64,000 nucleotides of DNA from Allorhodopirellula solitaria (GTDB lineage Bacteria; Planctomycetota; Planctomycetia; Pirellulales; Pirellulaceae), in assembly GCF_007859855.1 (NCBI RefSeq), contig NZ_SJPK01000001.1:62001-126000 (forward strand), given 5' to 3'. Position 1 is the first letter of the stretch. The number at the start of each line of letters is the position of its first letter. Below the pieces are notes generated by a model that did no database searches, was not told the DNA's origin, and saw only the letters and a program-made list of their open reading frames with translations. Positions 38,285 to 47,428 of the stretch are shown in pieces. Made by a program: the position numbers and the translations under genes.

Positions 38285-38860
38285 CTAGATGCTCGGCCCG
38301 GGCTCGCGATTTTGAATACTTAACTCGGCCTCACCATCGTCGCCGCTGTATTTCAACACGCTGTGAACGTGATAGGGCTCTAGTCTCGCTTCGCCACCGA
38401 ACGCCTCGAGGTGTAGCAGGAACGAGCAGCCCACGACGTCGGCGTCACATTTCTCTAGCAAACGTAGACAGGCTTCCACTGTCCCGCCGGTAGCGAGCAG
38501 GTCGTCGACGACTAACACACGTTGGCCGGGCTGAATCCCGTCGACGTGAATCTGCAGCTCATCGGTGCCGTACTCGAGCTGGTAAGCAAACGAGTGCAGA
38601 TCGAACGGCAACTTGCCAGGTTTACGAATTGGCACAAATCCAGCCCCAAGCCGCATGGCCAGCGGCGTGCCAAAGATAAATCCGCGTGCTTCAGCGGCTG
38701 CCACCACGTCTACCCCTGCATCGAGGAACGGAGCTGCCATCTGATCAACGGCTTCGTGCAACGCGTCGGCATCGGCCAACAGCGGGGTGATGTCCCGATA
38801 TAGGATCCCTGGTTTGGGATAGTCGGGAATATCTCGAATCAGCGAGCGGAGGTTTGCCAT
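38285..38860 (-). CDS. apt: Adenine phosphoribosyltransferase
   Basis: Salvages adenine to AMP using PRPP in the cytoplasm. The 191-residue protein starts at the ATG at 38860 (MANLRSLIRDIPDYPKPG). It shows the family N-terminus with IPDYPKPGILYRDITPLL, the AAAEARGFIFGTPLA block, and the PRPP loop RVLVVDDLLATGGT near residues 117-130. The C-terminal 25 residues (HVHSVLKYSGDDGEAELSIQ) differ from the short ends of most Apt proteins. It is transcribed toward the Cys-rich gene. The TraR/DksA-like gene lies 122 bp upstream. Confidence 0.95.
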   Translation of the reverse strand: MANLRSLIRDIPDYPKPGILYRDITPLLADADALHEAVDQMAAPFLDAGVDVVAAAEARGFIFGTPLAMRLGAGFVPIRKPGKLPFDLHSFAYQLEYGTDELQIHVDGIQPGQRVLVVDDLLATGGTVEACLRLLEKCDADVVGCSFLLHLEAFGGEARLEPYHVHSVLKYSGDDGEAELSIQNREPGPSI

Positions 38861-38982
38861 GTTGTGATCTCGGGGATGCTCGGGAAAGGGACTTTAACTC
38901 CATGCCCCATGACCATAACCGCTGACGGGGCGTCACCGAAAGCACCAACCCGCCAGAATTCAGTGTGTCGAGAAGCGAGGGA

Positions 38983-39405
38983 TTACCCCTCCACCTTATC
39001 CGCGTCAGCCATATCAAAGATCCGGTTCCACGGCACCGCAGCGGCGGATCCGTCGCTGTCACTTTCCGCCTTCCGGCGACACTCGATGCAGTCGCTCGCG
39101 TAAGGGATCGCGCGCAGCCGGTTAAGTGGAATGGGTTTTCCACAGTCCTCACAATCACCAAAATTCCCTTGCTGGAACTTGGCAATCGCCTCTTCAATCT
39201 CCACCAATTCTTGGCTCTCAACCTCGACCAATTGGCTATTGAGCTCATCTTGGACAGTATCAGCGGCGGCATCGAGCGCATCGCCGGTTCTTTGCTGGTG
39301 GAGCTCGCTCAGTAAACTCAGGTCTCCCGCTAACGCCTTTCTCAAGGCATCACGACGACGAATTAACGTAACTCGCAATTTCTGCAGAGATTCTTTTCTG
39401 GACAT
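38983..39405 (-). CDS. TraR/DksA-family zinc-finger protein
   Basis: A 140-residue protein with an N-terminal helical hairpin (KLRVTLIRRRDALRKALAGD) and a C-terminal zinc finger, CEDCGKPIP...CIEC, giving a four-Cys site. The family binds RNA polymerase through the secondary channel in DksA itself. Many short members have no tested role. The spacing from coiled coil to finger and the motif GNFGDCEDCGKPIPLNRLRAIPYA match the DksA/TraR pattern. The acidic tip residues needed for classical DksA activity cannot be judged reliably here. The gene seems to stand alone before apt. Confidence 0.87.
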   Translation of the reverse strand: MSRKESLQKLRVTLIRRRDALRKALAGDLSLLSELHQQRTGDALDAAADTVQDELNSQLVEVESQELVEIEEAIAKFQQGNFGDCEDCGKPIPLNRLRAIPYASDCIECRRKAESDSDGSAAAVPWNRIFDMADADKVEG

Positions 39406-39763
39406 GGGAAAACCTTTCTTTCAGACGAGGACGTCCTCGCGAACCGAATCAATCGAGGTCGCGGCAACCATTCAGACGTTTGTCGACGTCGGAAAGTTCG
39501 CCAAACCCGTTTCAACTCGCCGCTAAGGCTCCCTCGCAGGTCTGCGATCAGGACTCAAAGCTGCATGACACGCTCACGCGACGTGATTGCCTCACGTCGT
39601 CAACAATATCCGTTGGGACGGAAATGCAACCCTAAAAACGCTTTGGCCGGATCAGTATTCCTCCACCAAGCAACGATCATGCCGAAAACGCTACTTCGGT
39701 AGACAAAAGAAAGTTTTGTGAAATCCCGTCGCTGACCGCGACAGTTCCATGATCTTGCCAGAG
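39406..39763. other. Intergenic region with one hairpin
   Basis: No gene seen between the TraR/DksA-like gene and the ATP-grasp gene. CGACGTGA and TCACGTCG (39579-39599) form a perfect 8-bp stem with a 5-nt loop. No T-tract follows, so its role, perhaps an operator-like site or weak terminator, is open. The region should hold the promoter of the 38983-39405 gene. Confidence 0.45.
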
Positions 39764-40978
39764 TCAGTTGCTGGAGATCTCTTGCTGGATCTGCTGAGCC
39801 GATGCAGGCAGCGCCTTGATCTTGGGACGACGCTTTTTGCGAGCTTTATCAGGCACCATCCCCCGCATTGCCTCGAGTTTTCCAAAGCACAGCAGGCGAT
39901 CATTGGGCTCGAGCGTCCGCTTCAGACGCGGATTGGGGATCACGGTCGTGCCGCGGTACAGCGTCAAGACGTTGATATCTCGTTCGGCCAATCCGGATTC
40001 GTCGATCGTCTTGCCGACAAATTCGGAGCCGTCGCGGACGTGCAGTTCGGTCACACCGTACCCGCGACTGACCGTCAACCGCTGCCGCACGTCGACTTCG
40101 GGGAAGTCAACCTGAGCCGCCATGTAGTCAATGATCGCGCCAGCAATATCGAGGTTCGTGCAGCTTTCGATGCCTTCGAGTCCCGGCGAGGAATTGACCT
40201 CCATGACCTGCGGCCCGTCCTTGCCCTCGAGCATGTCGACACCGGCGACCCGCAATCCCATGATCTGAGCGGCGCGGACGGCCGTCTCGGCGTACACGGG
40301 GTCCAGATCCACCGCTTCGGTTTGCCCGCCTCGATGCACGTTGCTGCGGAACTCGGTCCCCACGGCCACTCGCCGCATCGCTGCGACTATCCGGTCACCG
40401 ACAACGAAGGCGCGGATGTCGCGGCCCTTGCTCTCAGCGACAAATCGCTGCACCAGAACGTTCTGCCGGGTGCTCTGCAAAGTCTCAATGATCGCTTCGG
40501 CAACCTTGACCGACTCGGCCAAAATCACTCCCACACCCTGGGTACCCTCTAGCAATTTAATGATCACGGGGGCCCCACCGACGCGCTCAATTGCAGGCAA
40601 GATATCCTTGCGGTCGCGAACGAAAGTCGTTTGCGGGATGCCGATCTGATGGCTGCTGAGAATCTGTAGACTGCGGAGCTTGTCGCGAGAGTTGGTGATA
40701 CCAGCCGACGAACATGCACTGAACACGTCCATCTGTTCGAACTGACGTACCACGGCTGTCCCAAAGTACGTGATCGACGCTCCGATCCGTGGCAGGATCG
40801 CGTCGTAATCACTCAATCGCTTGCTGCGATAATACAGATCGGGCTCGCCCTGCTCCAAATCAATCGCAAACTTCAGAGTGTTGAGCACCTTGGCGGTCGC
40901 TCCACGGTGCCGGGCCGCTTCCAGCAGCCGCCGAGTCGAGTAGCACTTCGGGCTGCAGGAGAGGATGGCTAACTTCAT
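39764..40978 (-). CDS. RimK-type ATP-grasp ligase fused to an RCK_C domain
   Basis: A 404-residue protein from the ATG at 40978 (MKLAILSCSPKCYSTRRLLE). Residues 1-285 match the RimK alpha-L-glutamate ligase family: NSRDKLRSLQILSSHQIGIP, the ATP-binding VIIKLLEGTQGVGVILAE, and metal-binding VMEVNSSPGLEGIE. Residues about 305-375 look like an RCK_C/TrkA-C ligand-binding domain (GKTIDESGLAERDINVLTLYR...PNDRLLCFG). RimK enzymes add Glu to a protein or small-molecule acceptor. RCK_C domains bind regulators in potassium channels. The fusion suggests ligand control of the ligase, which is inference. A basic tail (KARKKRRPKIKAL) closes the protein. Confidence 0.87.
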   Translation of the reverse strand: MKLAILSCSPKCYSTRRLLEAARHRGATAKVLNTLKFAIDLEQGEPDLYYRSKRLSDYDAILPRIGASITYFGTAVVRQFEQMDVFSACSSAGITNSRDKLRSLQILSSHQIGIPQTTFVRDRKDILPAIERVGGAPVIIKLLEGTQGVGVILAESVKVAEAIIETLQSTRQNVLVQRFVAESKGRDIRAFVVGDRIVAAMRRVAVGTEFRSNVHRGGQTEAVDLDPVYAETAVRAAQIMGLRVAGVDMLEGKDGPQVMEVNSSPGLEGIESCTNLDIAGAIIDYMAAQVDFPEVDVRQRLTVSRGYGVTELHVRDGSEFVGKTIDESGLAERDINVLTLYRGTTVIPNPRLKRTLEPNDRLLCFGKLEAMRGMVPDKARKKRRPKIKALPASAQQIQQEISSN

Positions 40979-41084
40979 GCGATTACTCTTTGAGAGCGTG
41001 GATGGATGGGGTTGAAACAGGAAAGAACTGCCATGGGCTTGGCAACCCGACATTCATCTCCTGAGTGATCCGATGCGATTCATA

Positions 41085-42512
41085 TTACAGGATGTCACCG
41101 GGACGATAGGCCGCTGCCTCCGGATTCTTATTGACCAACTGCTCGATTCGCGCGTTGACTTTATTGATTTGAGCCGCCGCGTTGCCAACAAACTCGATCG
41201 GTGCCCCGATCGCTGCGTGTAACTCTTCACGGCTGAACGGTATCCGATCATCGCCTGCGAGTCGATCGATCAGATCGTTGTCATCACGGCCCGACTCCCG
41301 CATCGCCAGAGCCGCCGCCACGGCGTGTTCCTTGATCGCTTCGTGCGCCGTTTCACGGCCCACGCCAGCTTTGACGGCAGCGACCAAGATTTTTGTCGTC
41401 GCCAGGAACGGCAGGTAGCGGCGGAGCTCACGATCGATCACCGCCGGGTAGGCTCCGTAATCACTCAAGACAGTGAGAAACGTTTCCATCTGCCCGTCGA
41501 TTGCTAAAAATGAGTCGGGCATGGCCACCCGCCGCACCACACTGCAACTGACGTCTCCTTCATTCCATTGGTCACCAAGTAAGCCGCCGACCATCGCCAA
41601 ATATCCACGCAACAGAACGCAGAACCCGTCAATCCGCTCAGCCGATCGCGCGTTCATCTTGTGCGGCATCGCCGAAGAACCGACCTGGCCCGGCCGAAAA
41701 CCTTCCGTAGCAAGTTCCGCGCCCGCCATCAGCCGCAGCGTCCGGGCAAAGTTCGCCGGGGCCGATGAGACCTGAGTGAGCGCCGAGACGACGTCAAAAT
41801 CCAGTGAGCGTGCATACACCTGCCCGACGCTGTCAAACACCGACGTGAAACCAAGCCGTTCAGCAATTCGCACGTCCAGCTGGTCGAGCTTCTCAGCATC
41901 GTTTTGGAACAGATCGAGCATATCCTGCTGAGTGCCGACAGGCCCCTTGATCCCTCGCAGCGGATAGCGGGCGATCAGTTCGTCGACTCTTTGATAAGCC
42001 GTCAACATCTCTTCGGCCACGTTGGCAAAACGCTTGCCCACCGTCGTGACCTGAGCGGGCACGTTGTGACTGCGGCCCGCGATCGCCAGTTCCGCGTACT
42101 CCGCCGAACGTTCAGCCAACATCGAGAGCGATGTGACGATCCGGTCGCGAACGAGCAACAGCGCGGAGCGAATTTGCAACTGCTCGACGTTCTCGGTCAA
42201 ATCCCGACTCGTCATCCCTTTGTGGATGTGCTCGTGACCGGCCAACTCATTGAACTCTTCGATCCGGGCTTTGACATCGTGGCGTGTGACGCGTTCGCGA
42301 TCGTCAATCGACTGCAAATCGACCTGATCGATCACCTTCTCGTAAGCCTCGACCACGCCCTCGGGAATCGGCACCCCCAAGTCGGACTGCGTTTCCATGA
42401 CCGCGATCCACAACCGACGTTCCTGGACGACTTTTGACTCCGGTGACCAAATCGCCACCATGGCCTCGCTGGCGTATCGAGATGCAAGGACATTGGGGAG
42501 GGATTGAGACAC
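41085..42512 (-). CDS. purB: Adenylosuccinate lyase
   Basis: Acts twice in purine synthesis, cleaving succinylaminoimidazole carboxamide ribotide and adenylosuccinate with release of fumarate. The start is set at a GTG at 42512 (VSQSLPNVLASRYASEAM). Conserved sequence begins there, and the 36 residues further upstream look non-coding. It has 475 residues. Fumarase-superfamily signatures are present: HEHIHKGMTSRDLTENVEQ, IAGRSHNVPAQVTTVGKR, and the loop GQVGSSAMPHKMNARSAERI with the catalytic Ser. It is cytoplasmic and a tetramer in the family. The RimK-type gene lies 106 bp downstream. Confidence 0.95.
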   Translation of the reverse strand: MSQSLPNVLASRYASEAMVAIWSPESKVVQERRLWIAVMETQSDLGVPIPEGVVEAYEKVIDQVDLQSIDDRERVTRHDVKARIEEFNELAGHEHIHKGMTSRDLTENVEQLQIRSALLLVRDRIVTSLSMLAERSAEYAELAIAGRSHNVPAQVTTVGKRFANVAEEMLTAYQRVDELIARYPLRGIKGPVGTQQDMLDLFQNDAEKLDQLDVRIAERLGFTSVFDSVGQVYARSLDFDVVSALTQVSSAPANFARTLRLMAGAELATEGFRPGQVGSSAMPHKMNARSAERIDGFCVLLRGYLAMVGGLLGDQWNEGDVSCSVVRRVAMPDSFLAIDGQMETFLTVLSDYGAYPAVIDRELRRYLPFLATTKILVAAVKAGVGRETAHEAIKEHAVAAALAMRESGRDDNDLIDRLAGDDRIPFSREELHAAIGAPIEFVGNAAAQINKVNARIEQLVNKNPEAAAYRPGDIL

Positions 42513-42910
42513 GGAAATCTCCGAGGGAAGGACTGTATTGTCTATACGTGGGGCATGATCATAACCGCTCGCCGCGGTTGTCCAAGGGTGGCGTGCGACT
42601 CTCTCAAACTTGTCTCTCACGCTGGGGCCCGACGGTCTTTCCGAACTGTCGATTCAATCGACGTTGGTCCCGCAATAATGAGCCGAGGGCCGTCAGGCAC
42701 AGAGTAACGCCGCCCACCCGGCCGCTTGGGAACGTGGGAGCAATAAGTGTCGAGAACTTCACCCTCCCTTCGGGAGGGTCGGCCCGCTGCGGGCCGGGGA
42801 GGGCGAGCACGGAAATCCAGCATAACCCTCCCCTCGCTTCGCTCGACCCTCCCACAGGGAGGGTGAATTAGAATGCGTCACTTATTCTTTCCGCGTTTCT
42901 TACCGATCGC
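42513..42910. other. Intergenic region with hairpin-rich repeats
   Basis: No gene is seen. Positions 42761-42867 hold a repeat made of nested palindromes (CCCTCCC...GGGAGGG, GGCCCGC...GCGGGCC) of the type also present at 55281-55340. The remaining DNA upstream of purB should contain its promoter. Confidence 0.55.
42761..42867. repeat. Family E palindromic repeat (GGGAGGGTCGG type)
   Basis: ACCCTCCCTTCGGGAGGGTC is a self-complementary hairpin. It is followed by GGCCCGCTGCGGGCC, another hairpin, then GGGGAGGGCGAGC, and after about 20 bp a partial second copy (ACCCTCCCCTCGCTTCGCTC...CCACAGGGAGGGT). It ends at the stop side of the AI-2E-type permease gene and could help end that transcript. A related unit lies at 55281-55340. 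Confidence 0.7.
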
Positions 42911-44710
42911 TCACGCGTCTTGGATCTCATGGTTGAGTATCTCCAACAGCGTTTGCAAAAACACCACCACCATGGGCCCGACCAGGATTCCGATCGGCCC
43001 GAAGACGGAAACGCCCCCGATCACGCTCAGCAGAGCAAAGAGCGGGTGCAATTGGCTACGGCCTTGCAGAACGTAAACCTTGATCACGTTGTCAATCGAG
43101 GAAACCACCGCAGCGCCCCACAACGCCAGCAATCCAGCGGCGATCCAGCGTTGTTCGACGAATCCAAGCCACAGAGCACAGGGCACCCAAACCGAGGCGG
43201 CACCGAGAAACGGCACCAAGGCCATCAGACTCGTCAGGAACAGGAACAGGACAATCTGATCGAACCCGGTCAACCAAAACCCGATCGTCGCTAAAATCCC
43301 CTGCACCACCGCACTGGCCACGCTCGCTATCACCACCGCGCGACTGGTCTGATCAAACTGCGTCAATAACTGGCGCTCGTAGGAATCGTCCAGCGGTGAA
43401 AGACGCATCAACGTGCTGGTCATCTTGGGACCGTCGATCAAAAAGAAGTAAATCGAGATAACGAGGATCATCAAGCCGAACAGGACCTTGGCCAGCATGC
43501 TGCCCGTGGCACTCGTCAATTTGACGAACCGCGGCTGCAGCGATTCACGAGCTCCCCGAATCAACCGGGAGAAATCCGCTTCGTCTGGATTCGCCAACAG
43601 TTTCATCTGGCTCTGCAGTGCACCGCCGAGCTTGAGGTGCATCCAAGTTCGAACCGAGGCCGCGGCGTGCACGGACACCTGCTCGAATTCTTCCGAGACG
43701 TTCAACCTCAACAGCGGGTTGATCTCGCCCGCCGAATTCGCCGCGAGTTCCTGCTCAGCAGCCTCACGGAGGGAATCCGAATAGTCATTGAGCGTTTCCA
43801 CCGCCTGCTCTGCTGCTTCGACGGAAGATTCCGGCCCCTCCACGTTGGCCTGGAGGAACTTCACAATCGCAGCAGCTTTGTCCAACTGCTTGGCTTTGAC
43901 CACCAATCCGCCTGGATGATTCGCCACACTTTCGCTGTCTGCAGTGGCCTGCGGCAGCCCCTTGACTCCCATCGAATTGGTAATCTGATCGAGCTCGCGG
44001 AAGTACTCGGCATGCGGCAGGCTAAGGCCAACCTGATCGCGAATGCGGTCCAAGGCAACCGATGCACTGCCATTCATCCGCGACAGCAACACAGTGAACT
44101 GGCTAGTCGCTACCGAAATCACCACCCCCAACGGCAATAAGACAATGAACAGGATCAGTGCCGTCGTCAGCCCTGCCGAGAGCCGCCGCCGCTGGTGCGT
44201 TCGCGCTAAGAGAGACAGATATACCGGGCGAAAGATGACGACCAACAGTGCCGCCAGGAACAACGGCACAAAGAACCCAGCCATCACCTGATAAAACAGC
44301 ACACCGATGCCCAGAATCCCCACGACCAGCATCACGACGGACATCACCCGCGCCAGCGAGGGCAGTTGAGGGAGGAGATTCGGTTTGCCCCCAACGAAAT
44401 TCTCGACGAAGTTCTCGCCTCCCCATTTCCCTGCCGTCGCTTTCGCTCCGACGGGGCGCCCTTCGACTGCCCCTCCCTGCGTCGCCTGGCCATCCGCACC
44501 GGAATCACGCACGGAGTCATCGCCTCCCGGGGGTTTATCAGCACCCGAGGACTCAAGGCTCACAGGGCGAACCGACTCGGCGGCCTTGCCAGCACCGCCT
44601 GCTTCGTTGGTGTCTGCCGACGGACCGCTGCCACCGGCGCCGGGCTCGGTTTCACGCCCCATTGTTTCACGCTGCGGATTGGTTTTTCCTCGTCTTCGTC
44701 GCTTGCTCAT
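42911..44710 (-). CDS. AI-2E family permease-like membrane protein
   Basis: A 599-residue protein from the ATG at 44710 (MSKRRRRGKTNPQRET). The first 125 residues are a low-complexity, Gly-, Glu- and Pro-rich cytoplasmic region not usual in the family. The family body follows: paired N-terminal helices (VMLVVGILGIGVLFYQVMAGFF, LFLAALLVVIF), a long extracytoplasmic insert of about 200 residues, and the C-terminal helices with FVKLTSATGSMLAKVLFGLM and VPFLGAASVWVPCALWLG. The AI-2E/TqsA/PerM family is linked to small-molecule or ion export. No substrate can be assigned. It is divergent from the TolC-type gene. Confidence 0.88.
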   Translation of the reverse strand: MSKRRRRGKTNPQRETMGRETEPGAGGSGPSADTNEAGGAGKAAESVRPVSLESSGADKPPGGDDSVRDSGADGQATQGGAVEGRPVGAKATAGKWGGENFVENFVGGKPNLLPQLPSLARVMSVVMLVVGILGIGVLFYQVMAGFFVPLFLAALLVVIFRPVYLSLLARTHQRRRLSAGLTTALILFIVLLPLGVVISVATSQFTVLLSRMNGSASVALDRIRDQVGLSLPHAEYFRELDQITNSMGVKGLPQATADSESVANHPGGLVVKAKQLDKAAAIVKFLQANVEGPESSVEAAEQAVETLNDYSDSLREAAEQELAANSAGEINPLLRLNVSEEFEQVSVHAAASVRTWMHLKLGGALQSQMKLLANPDEADFSRLIRGARESLQPRFVKLTSATGSMLAKVLFGLMILVISIYFFLIDGPKMTSTLMRLSPLDDSYERQLLTQFDQTSRAVVIASVASAVVQGILATIGFWLTGFDQIVLFLFLTSLMALVPFLGAASVWVPCALWLGFVEQRWIAAGLLALWGAAVVSSIDNVIKVYVLQGRSQLHPLFALLSVIGGVSVFGPIGILVGPMVVVFLQTLLEILNHEIQDA

Positions 44711-44813
44711 CAATCGCTCGGGTTGAGTTCGTCGGTGTTTTCTACTTTTTCGTCAAAATCTGCAGAATCGTCAAAGGTTATCTATCTCGATGGTCGATAG
44801 CACTTTCGGACAG

Positions 44814-44853
44814 AGGTCTCACGTCGCCCGGTGGAGCGTACGGCGTGAGACCT
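44814..44853. promoter_or_regulatory. Large hairpin in the divergent intergenic region
   Basis: AGGTCTCACG(t)CG and CG(g)CGTGAGACCT form a stem of 10 perfect pairs plus two more beyond a mismatch, with a 14-nt loop. It sits about 110 bp before the TolC-type start and about 100 bp before the permease start. No T-tract follows. It may be an operator for the divergent pair or a leader RNA structure. Confidence 0.5.
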
Positions 44854-44890
44854 TTGTAGGGGGGCTTTCCAATTCAACGGTTTACGGGAG

Positions 44891-44929
44891 CCCATGACAC
44901 GGCCGCTTTGTGGCGGCCGCAATCATGGG
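44891..44929 (+). promoter_or_regulatory. Nested hairpin in the TolC-type gene leader
   Basis: The outer stem is CCCATGA/TCATGGG (44891-44897 with 44923-44929) and the inner stem CGGCCGC/GCGGCCG (44900-44906 with 44913-44919). It ends 36 bp before the chosen start codon at 44966, so in the mRNA it would lie just upstream of the ribosome site. An alternative in-frame ATG at 44894 is buried in the stem, which argues against its use. Confidence 0.5.
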
Positions 44930-44965
44930 TTTACCGGTGACCGCCGATCCAGGGAAGTCCAGGGC

Positions 44966-47428
44966 ATGAATCGCTCGCTGCTATACCGCTACACTGCCTA
45001 CCTGCAACTCGGGCTCTCGCTCTTGATTGCCTGCGGTTGTGCACCCACTCAGCCATTCTTTCTGAATGAATCGCCGGACTTGAAGTACTACCTTCAAGCG
45101 GCGACGCAGATCGAATATCCCGATGTGGATGTGGAGAGTCTACCTGATACGACGCAAACGTTGCGGCCGCTAACGATCGGCAATCACGATTATCAGTTCT
45201 GGAACCTGCCACTCGAAGAAGCCGTCTCGATCGCGTTGGGCAATGCCAAGTTCTTCATCACGACCGGTGGGATCCTGGAGAACCGTCAAAATGTGGCTGA
45301 CCAATTCATCAGCGGCACCGCAGACCAGTTCGGCAGCATCTACGACGTCGCCATCAGCCAATCGACGACCCAATCCGTACCGCTGACCATCGACGGCAAT
45401 GGCAACCGTGTGCTGCCACGAGGCGTCCTGCGAGCAAACCAGGTCGGTGGTGTGGAAGACGCCCTGGCCGAGTTCGATGCTCAAGCCAGCGGATTTTTGA
45501 GCTACAGCAATACCGACCGCCCGCGAAACTCCGGCGACAGCATCGTGTCGCGATCCGACTTCCAATCCGACGACGTCACCGCACAAGGCGCCATCAGCAA
45601 ACGCCTGGCCACCGGCGGCGTGGCCACCATCCGCAACCAGCTCGTCTACGGCAATAACAACCTGCCATTGGGTCCGATCAACTCGGCCTCACGCCAAGTC
45701 CACAGCGACTACACCGCCACCATGGAAGCTCAGGTGCAACAACCCCTGATGCGAAACCGAGGCACGCTGATCAACCGCATCCCTGTCGTGCTGGCGAGTT
45801 TGAACGAAGACATTTCCATCGCCCAGTACGAAGTCCAAGTGCGTAACCTCGTCCGCGACGTCGAAGTCGCTTACTGGGACCTGTACGTCGCCTACCGCAA
45901 CGTCTCGACGGCAATCATCGGACGTAACAGTGCCATCGCAACGGCTCAGTTCGCCCGCTTGGCTCTCGAAAACGGTACCGGTACGCGGCAAGAACTCGCC
46001 CAGGCTGTGGAACAGTACTACCAATTCCGTGGCCTGCTCGAATCCGCGATCGCTGGATCAAACCTGCCCGGCTCGGACCGCCAAGGCGTCTACGGTGCTG
46101 AACGCCGCCTGCGTGAACTGCTCGGCATTTCACCGACCGACGGTCGCTTGGTGCGGCCCATCGATGAACCCACGATCGCCCGGGTTGAGTTTGACTGGAA
46201 CGAATCCGTTGCCCAGGCACTCTACCTGTCGCCGGAACTGCGTCAAACCAAGACTCGCATCAAACAACAAGAACTCGAACTCGTCTCGGCCAAGAACCAA
46301 ATCCTGCCCGACGTGAACCTGTCCCTGCTCTATCGCTATGTCGGCGTGGGCGACACGCTCGGCCCACCATCGGGGTCCGATGTCGACTTCCCCGCTGCCG
46401 GCAGCAGTGCCCTGGGTAGCTTGACCGGCGGCAACTACCAAGAAGGTGCCGTGCGTTTGGAAATCACACCGCCCGCCATCGGTGCCCGCCGAGAACTGAC
46501 CCGGATCCGTGGCAGCAAACTGCGACTCGTCCGCGAGAAGGCTAACTTGCAAGAGAAGGAACGATTGCTCGTCAGCCGATTGTCCGACGCCGAAGCGAAA
46601 GCCGCTACCCACTACCAACTCATTCAAACCAATGCCCAGCGGTGGCAAGCCGCCGAGCAAGAAGTGGAAGCTCGCTTGGCCGAGTTCAAAAACGGACGCA
46701 GCCCCGTCAACGTGGTCCTGCAGAGCCAACAACGAAAAGCTCAAGCCCAAATCGAGTACTACCGGGCACTGGGCGAATACAACAAATCACTCAACTACGT
46801 CGACTTTCTCAAAGGCACCCTGTTGGCCAACAACAATATCGTCTTGCGAGAAGGTGCCTGGAACAAAAAGGCCTACTGGGATGCCCTCGAACGGGCTCGC
46901 GAACGCAGTGCCGGACGTGAACTGGTCTACGGCGTCAGTCGCCCGAACGTCGTCCGCACCGGACCACTGCGTGATGCCGAATCCGCTTCACAGATCATTG
47001 GCAGCGGCACGATGACTCCCGGTCAAACCATGACCCCGGAATCCATGATGCTCAGCGAACCTGGCCTCAACGGCAACAGCGGTAACACCGACCCATTGGG
47101 AATCAACCTGAACCCCTATCGCAATCCCGTTGACGTCAACGATCAACCGCTGTCCGAAATGGGCGATACCCCTGGCGAATTGCTCGCCCCCGAAGCACCG
47201 ACAGGCATCCCCACGCCAGCACCAACTTTGAACCAACCGGTTCGTGCGACCACCCCACCGAGCGTGCTCGACACGACATCATCGGCACGGCCGACCCAAG
47301 CGTGGCAGTCGGCTCAGCACGTCACCGACTCAGGGGCTGCCAACGCGGTCGTCCCAGCTTCCTATCAAGGATCGGCCAGCGACCAGAACGCACCGCAACC
47401 TGTCCGCAGAATGGCGATCCCCCGCTGA
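44966..47428 (+). CDS. TolC-type outer-membrane efflux protein
   Basis: An 820-residue protein from the ATG at 44966 (MNRSLLYRYTAYLQLG). The signal sequence ends in LLIACGC, a lipobox, so it may be lipid-anchored as are many TolC-like proteins. Two OEP-type repeats are visible: the first around PLEEAVSIALGNAKF and VRDVEVAYWDLYVAYRNV, the second around VAQALYLSPELRQTKTRIKQ and EAKAATHYQLIQTNAQRWQA. A long C-terminal tail of about 150 residues, rich in Pro, Asn and Thr and predicted disordered, is unusual for TolC. It should form a trimeric channel through the outer membrane. No pump or membrane-fusion gene is adjacent, only the divergent permease. Confidence 0.88.
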   Translation: MNRSLLYRYTAYLQLGLSLLIACGCAPTQPFFLNESPDLKYYLQAATQIEYPDVDVESLPDTTQTLRPLTIGNHDYQFWNLPLEEAVSIALGNAKFFITTGGILENRQNVADQFISGTADQFGSIYDVAISQSTTQSVPLTIDGNGNRVLPRGVLRANQVGGVEDALAEFDAQASGFLSYSNTDRPRNSGDSIVSRSDFQSDDVTAQGAISKRLATGGVATIRNQLVYGNNNLPLGPINSASRQVHSDYTATMEAQVQQPLMRNRGTLINRIPVVLASLNEDISIAQYEVQVRNLVRDVEVAYWDLYVAYRNVSTAIIGRNSAIATAQFARLALENGTGTRQELAQAVEQYYQFRGLLESAIAGSNLPGSDRQGVYGAERRLRELLGISPTDGRLVRPIDEPTIARVEFDWNESVAQALYLSPELRQTKTRIKQQELELVSAKNQILPDVNLSLLYRYVGVGDTLGPPSGSDVDFPAAGSSALGSLTGGNYQEGAVRLEITPPAIGARRELTRIRGSKLRLVREKANLQEKERLLVSRLSDAEAKAATHYQLIQTNAQRWQAAEQEVEARLAEFKNGRSPVNVVLQSQQRKAQAQIEYYRALGEYNKSLNYVDFLKGTLLANNNIVLREGAWNKKAYWDALERARERSAGRELVYGVSRPNVVRTGPLRDAESASQIIGSGTMTPGQTMTPESMMLSEPGLNGNSGNTDPLGINLNPYRNPVDVNDQPLSEMGDTPGELLAPEAPTGIPTPAPTLNQPVRATTPPSVLDTTSSARPTQAWQSAQHVTDSGAANAVVPASYQGSASDQNAPQPVRRMAIPR

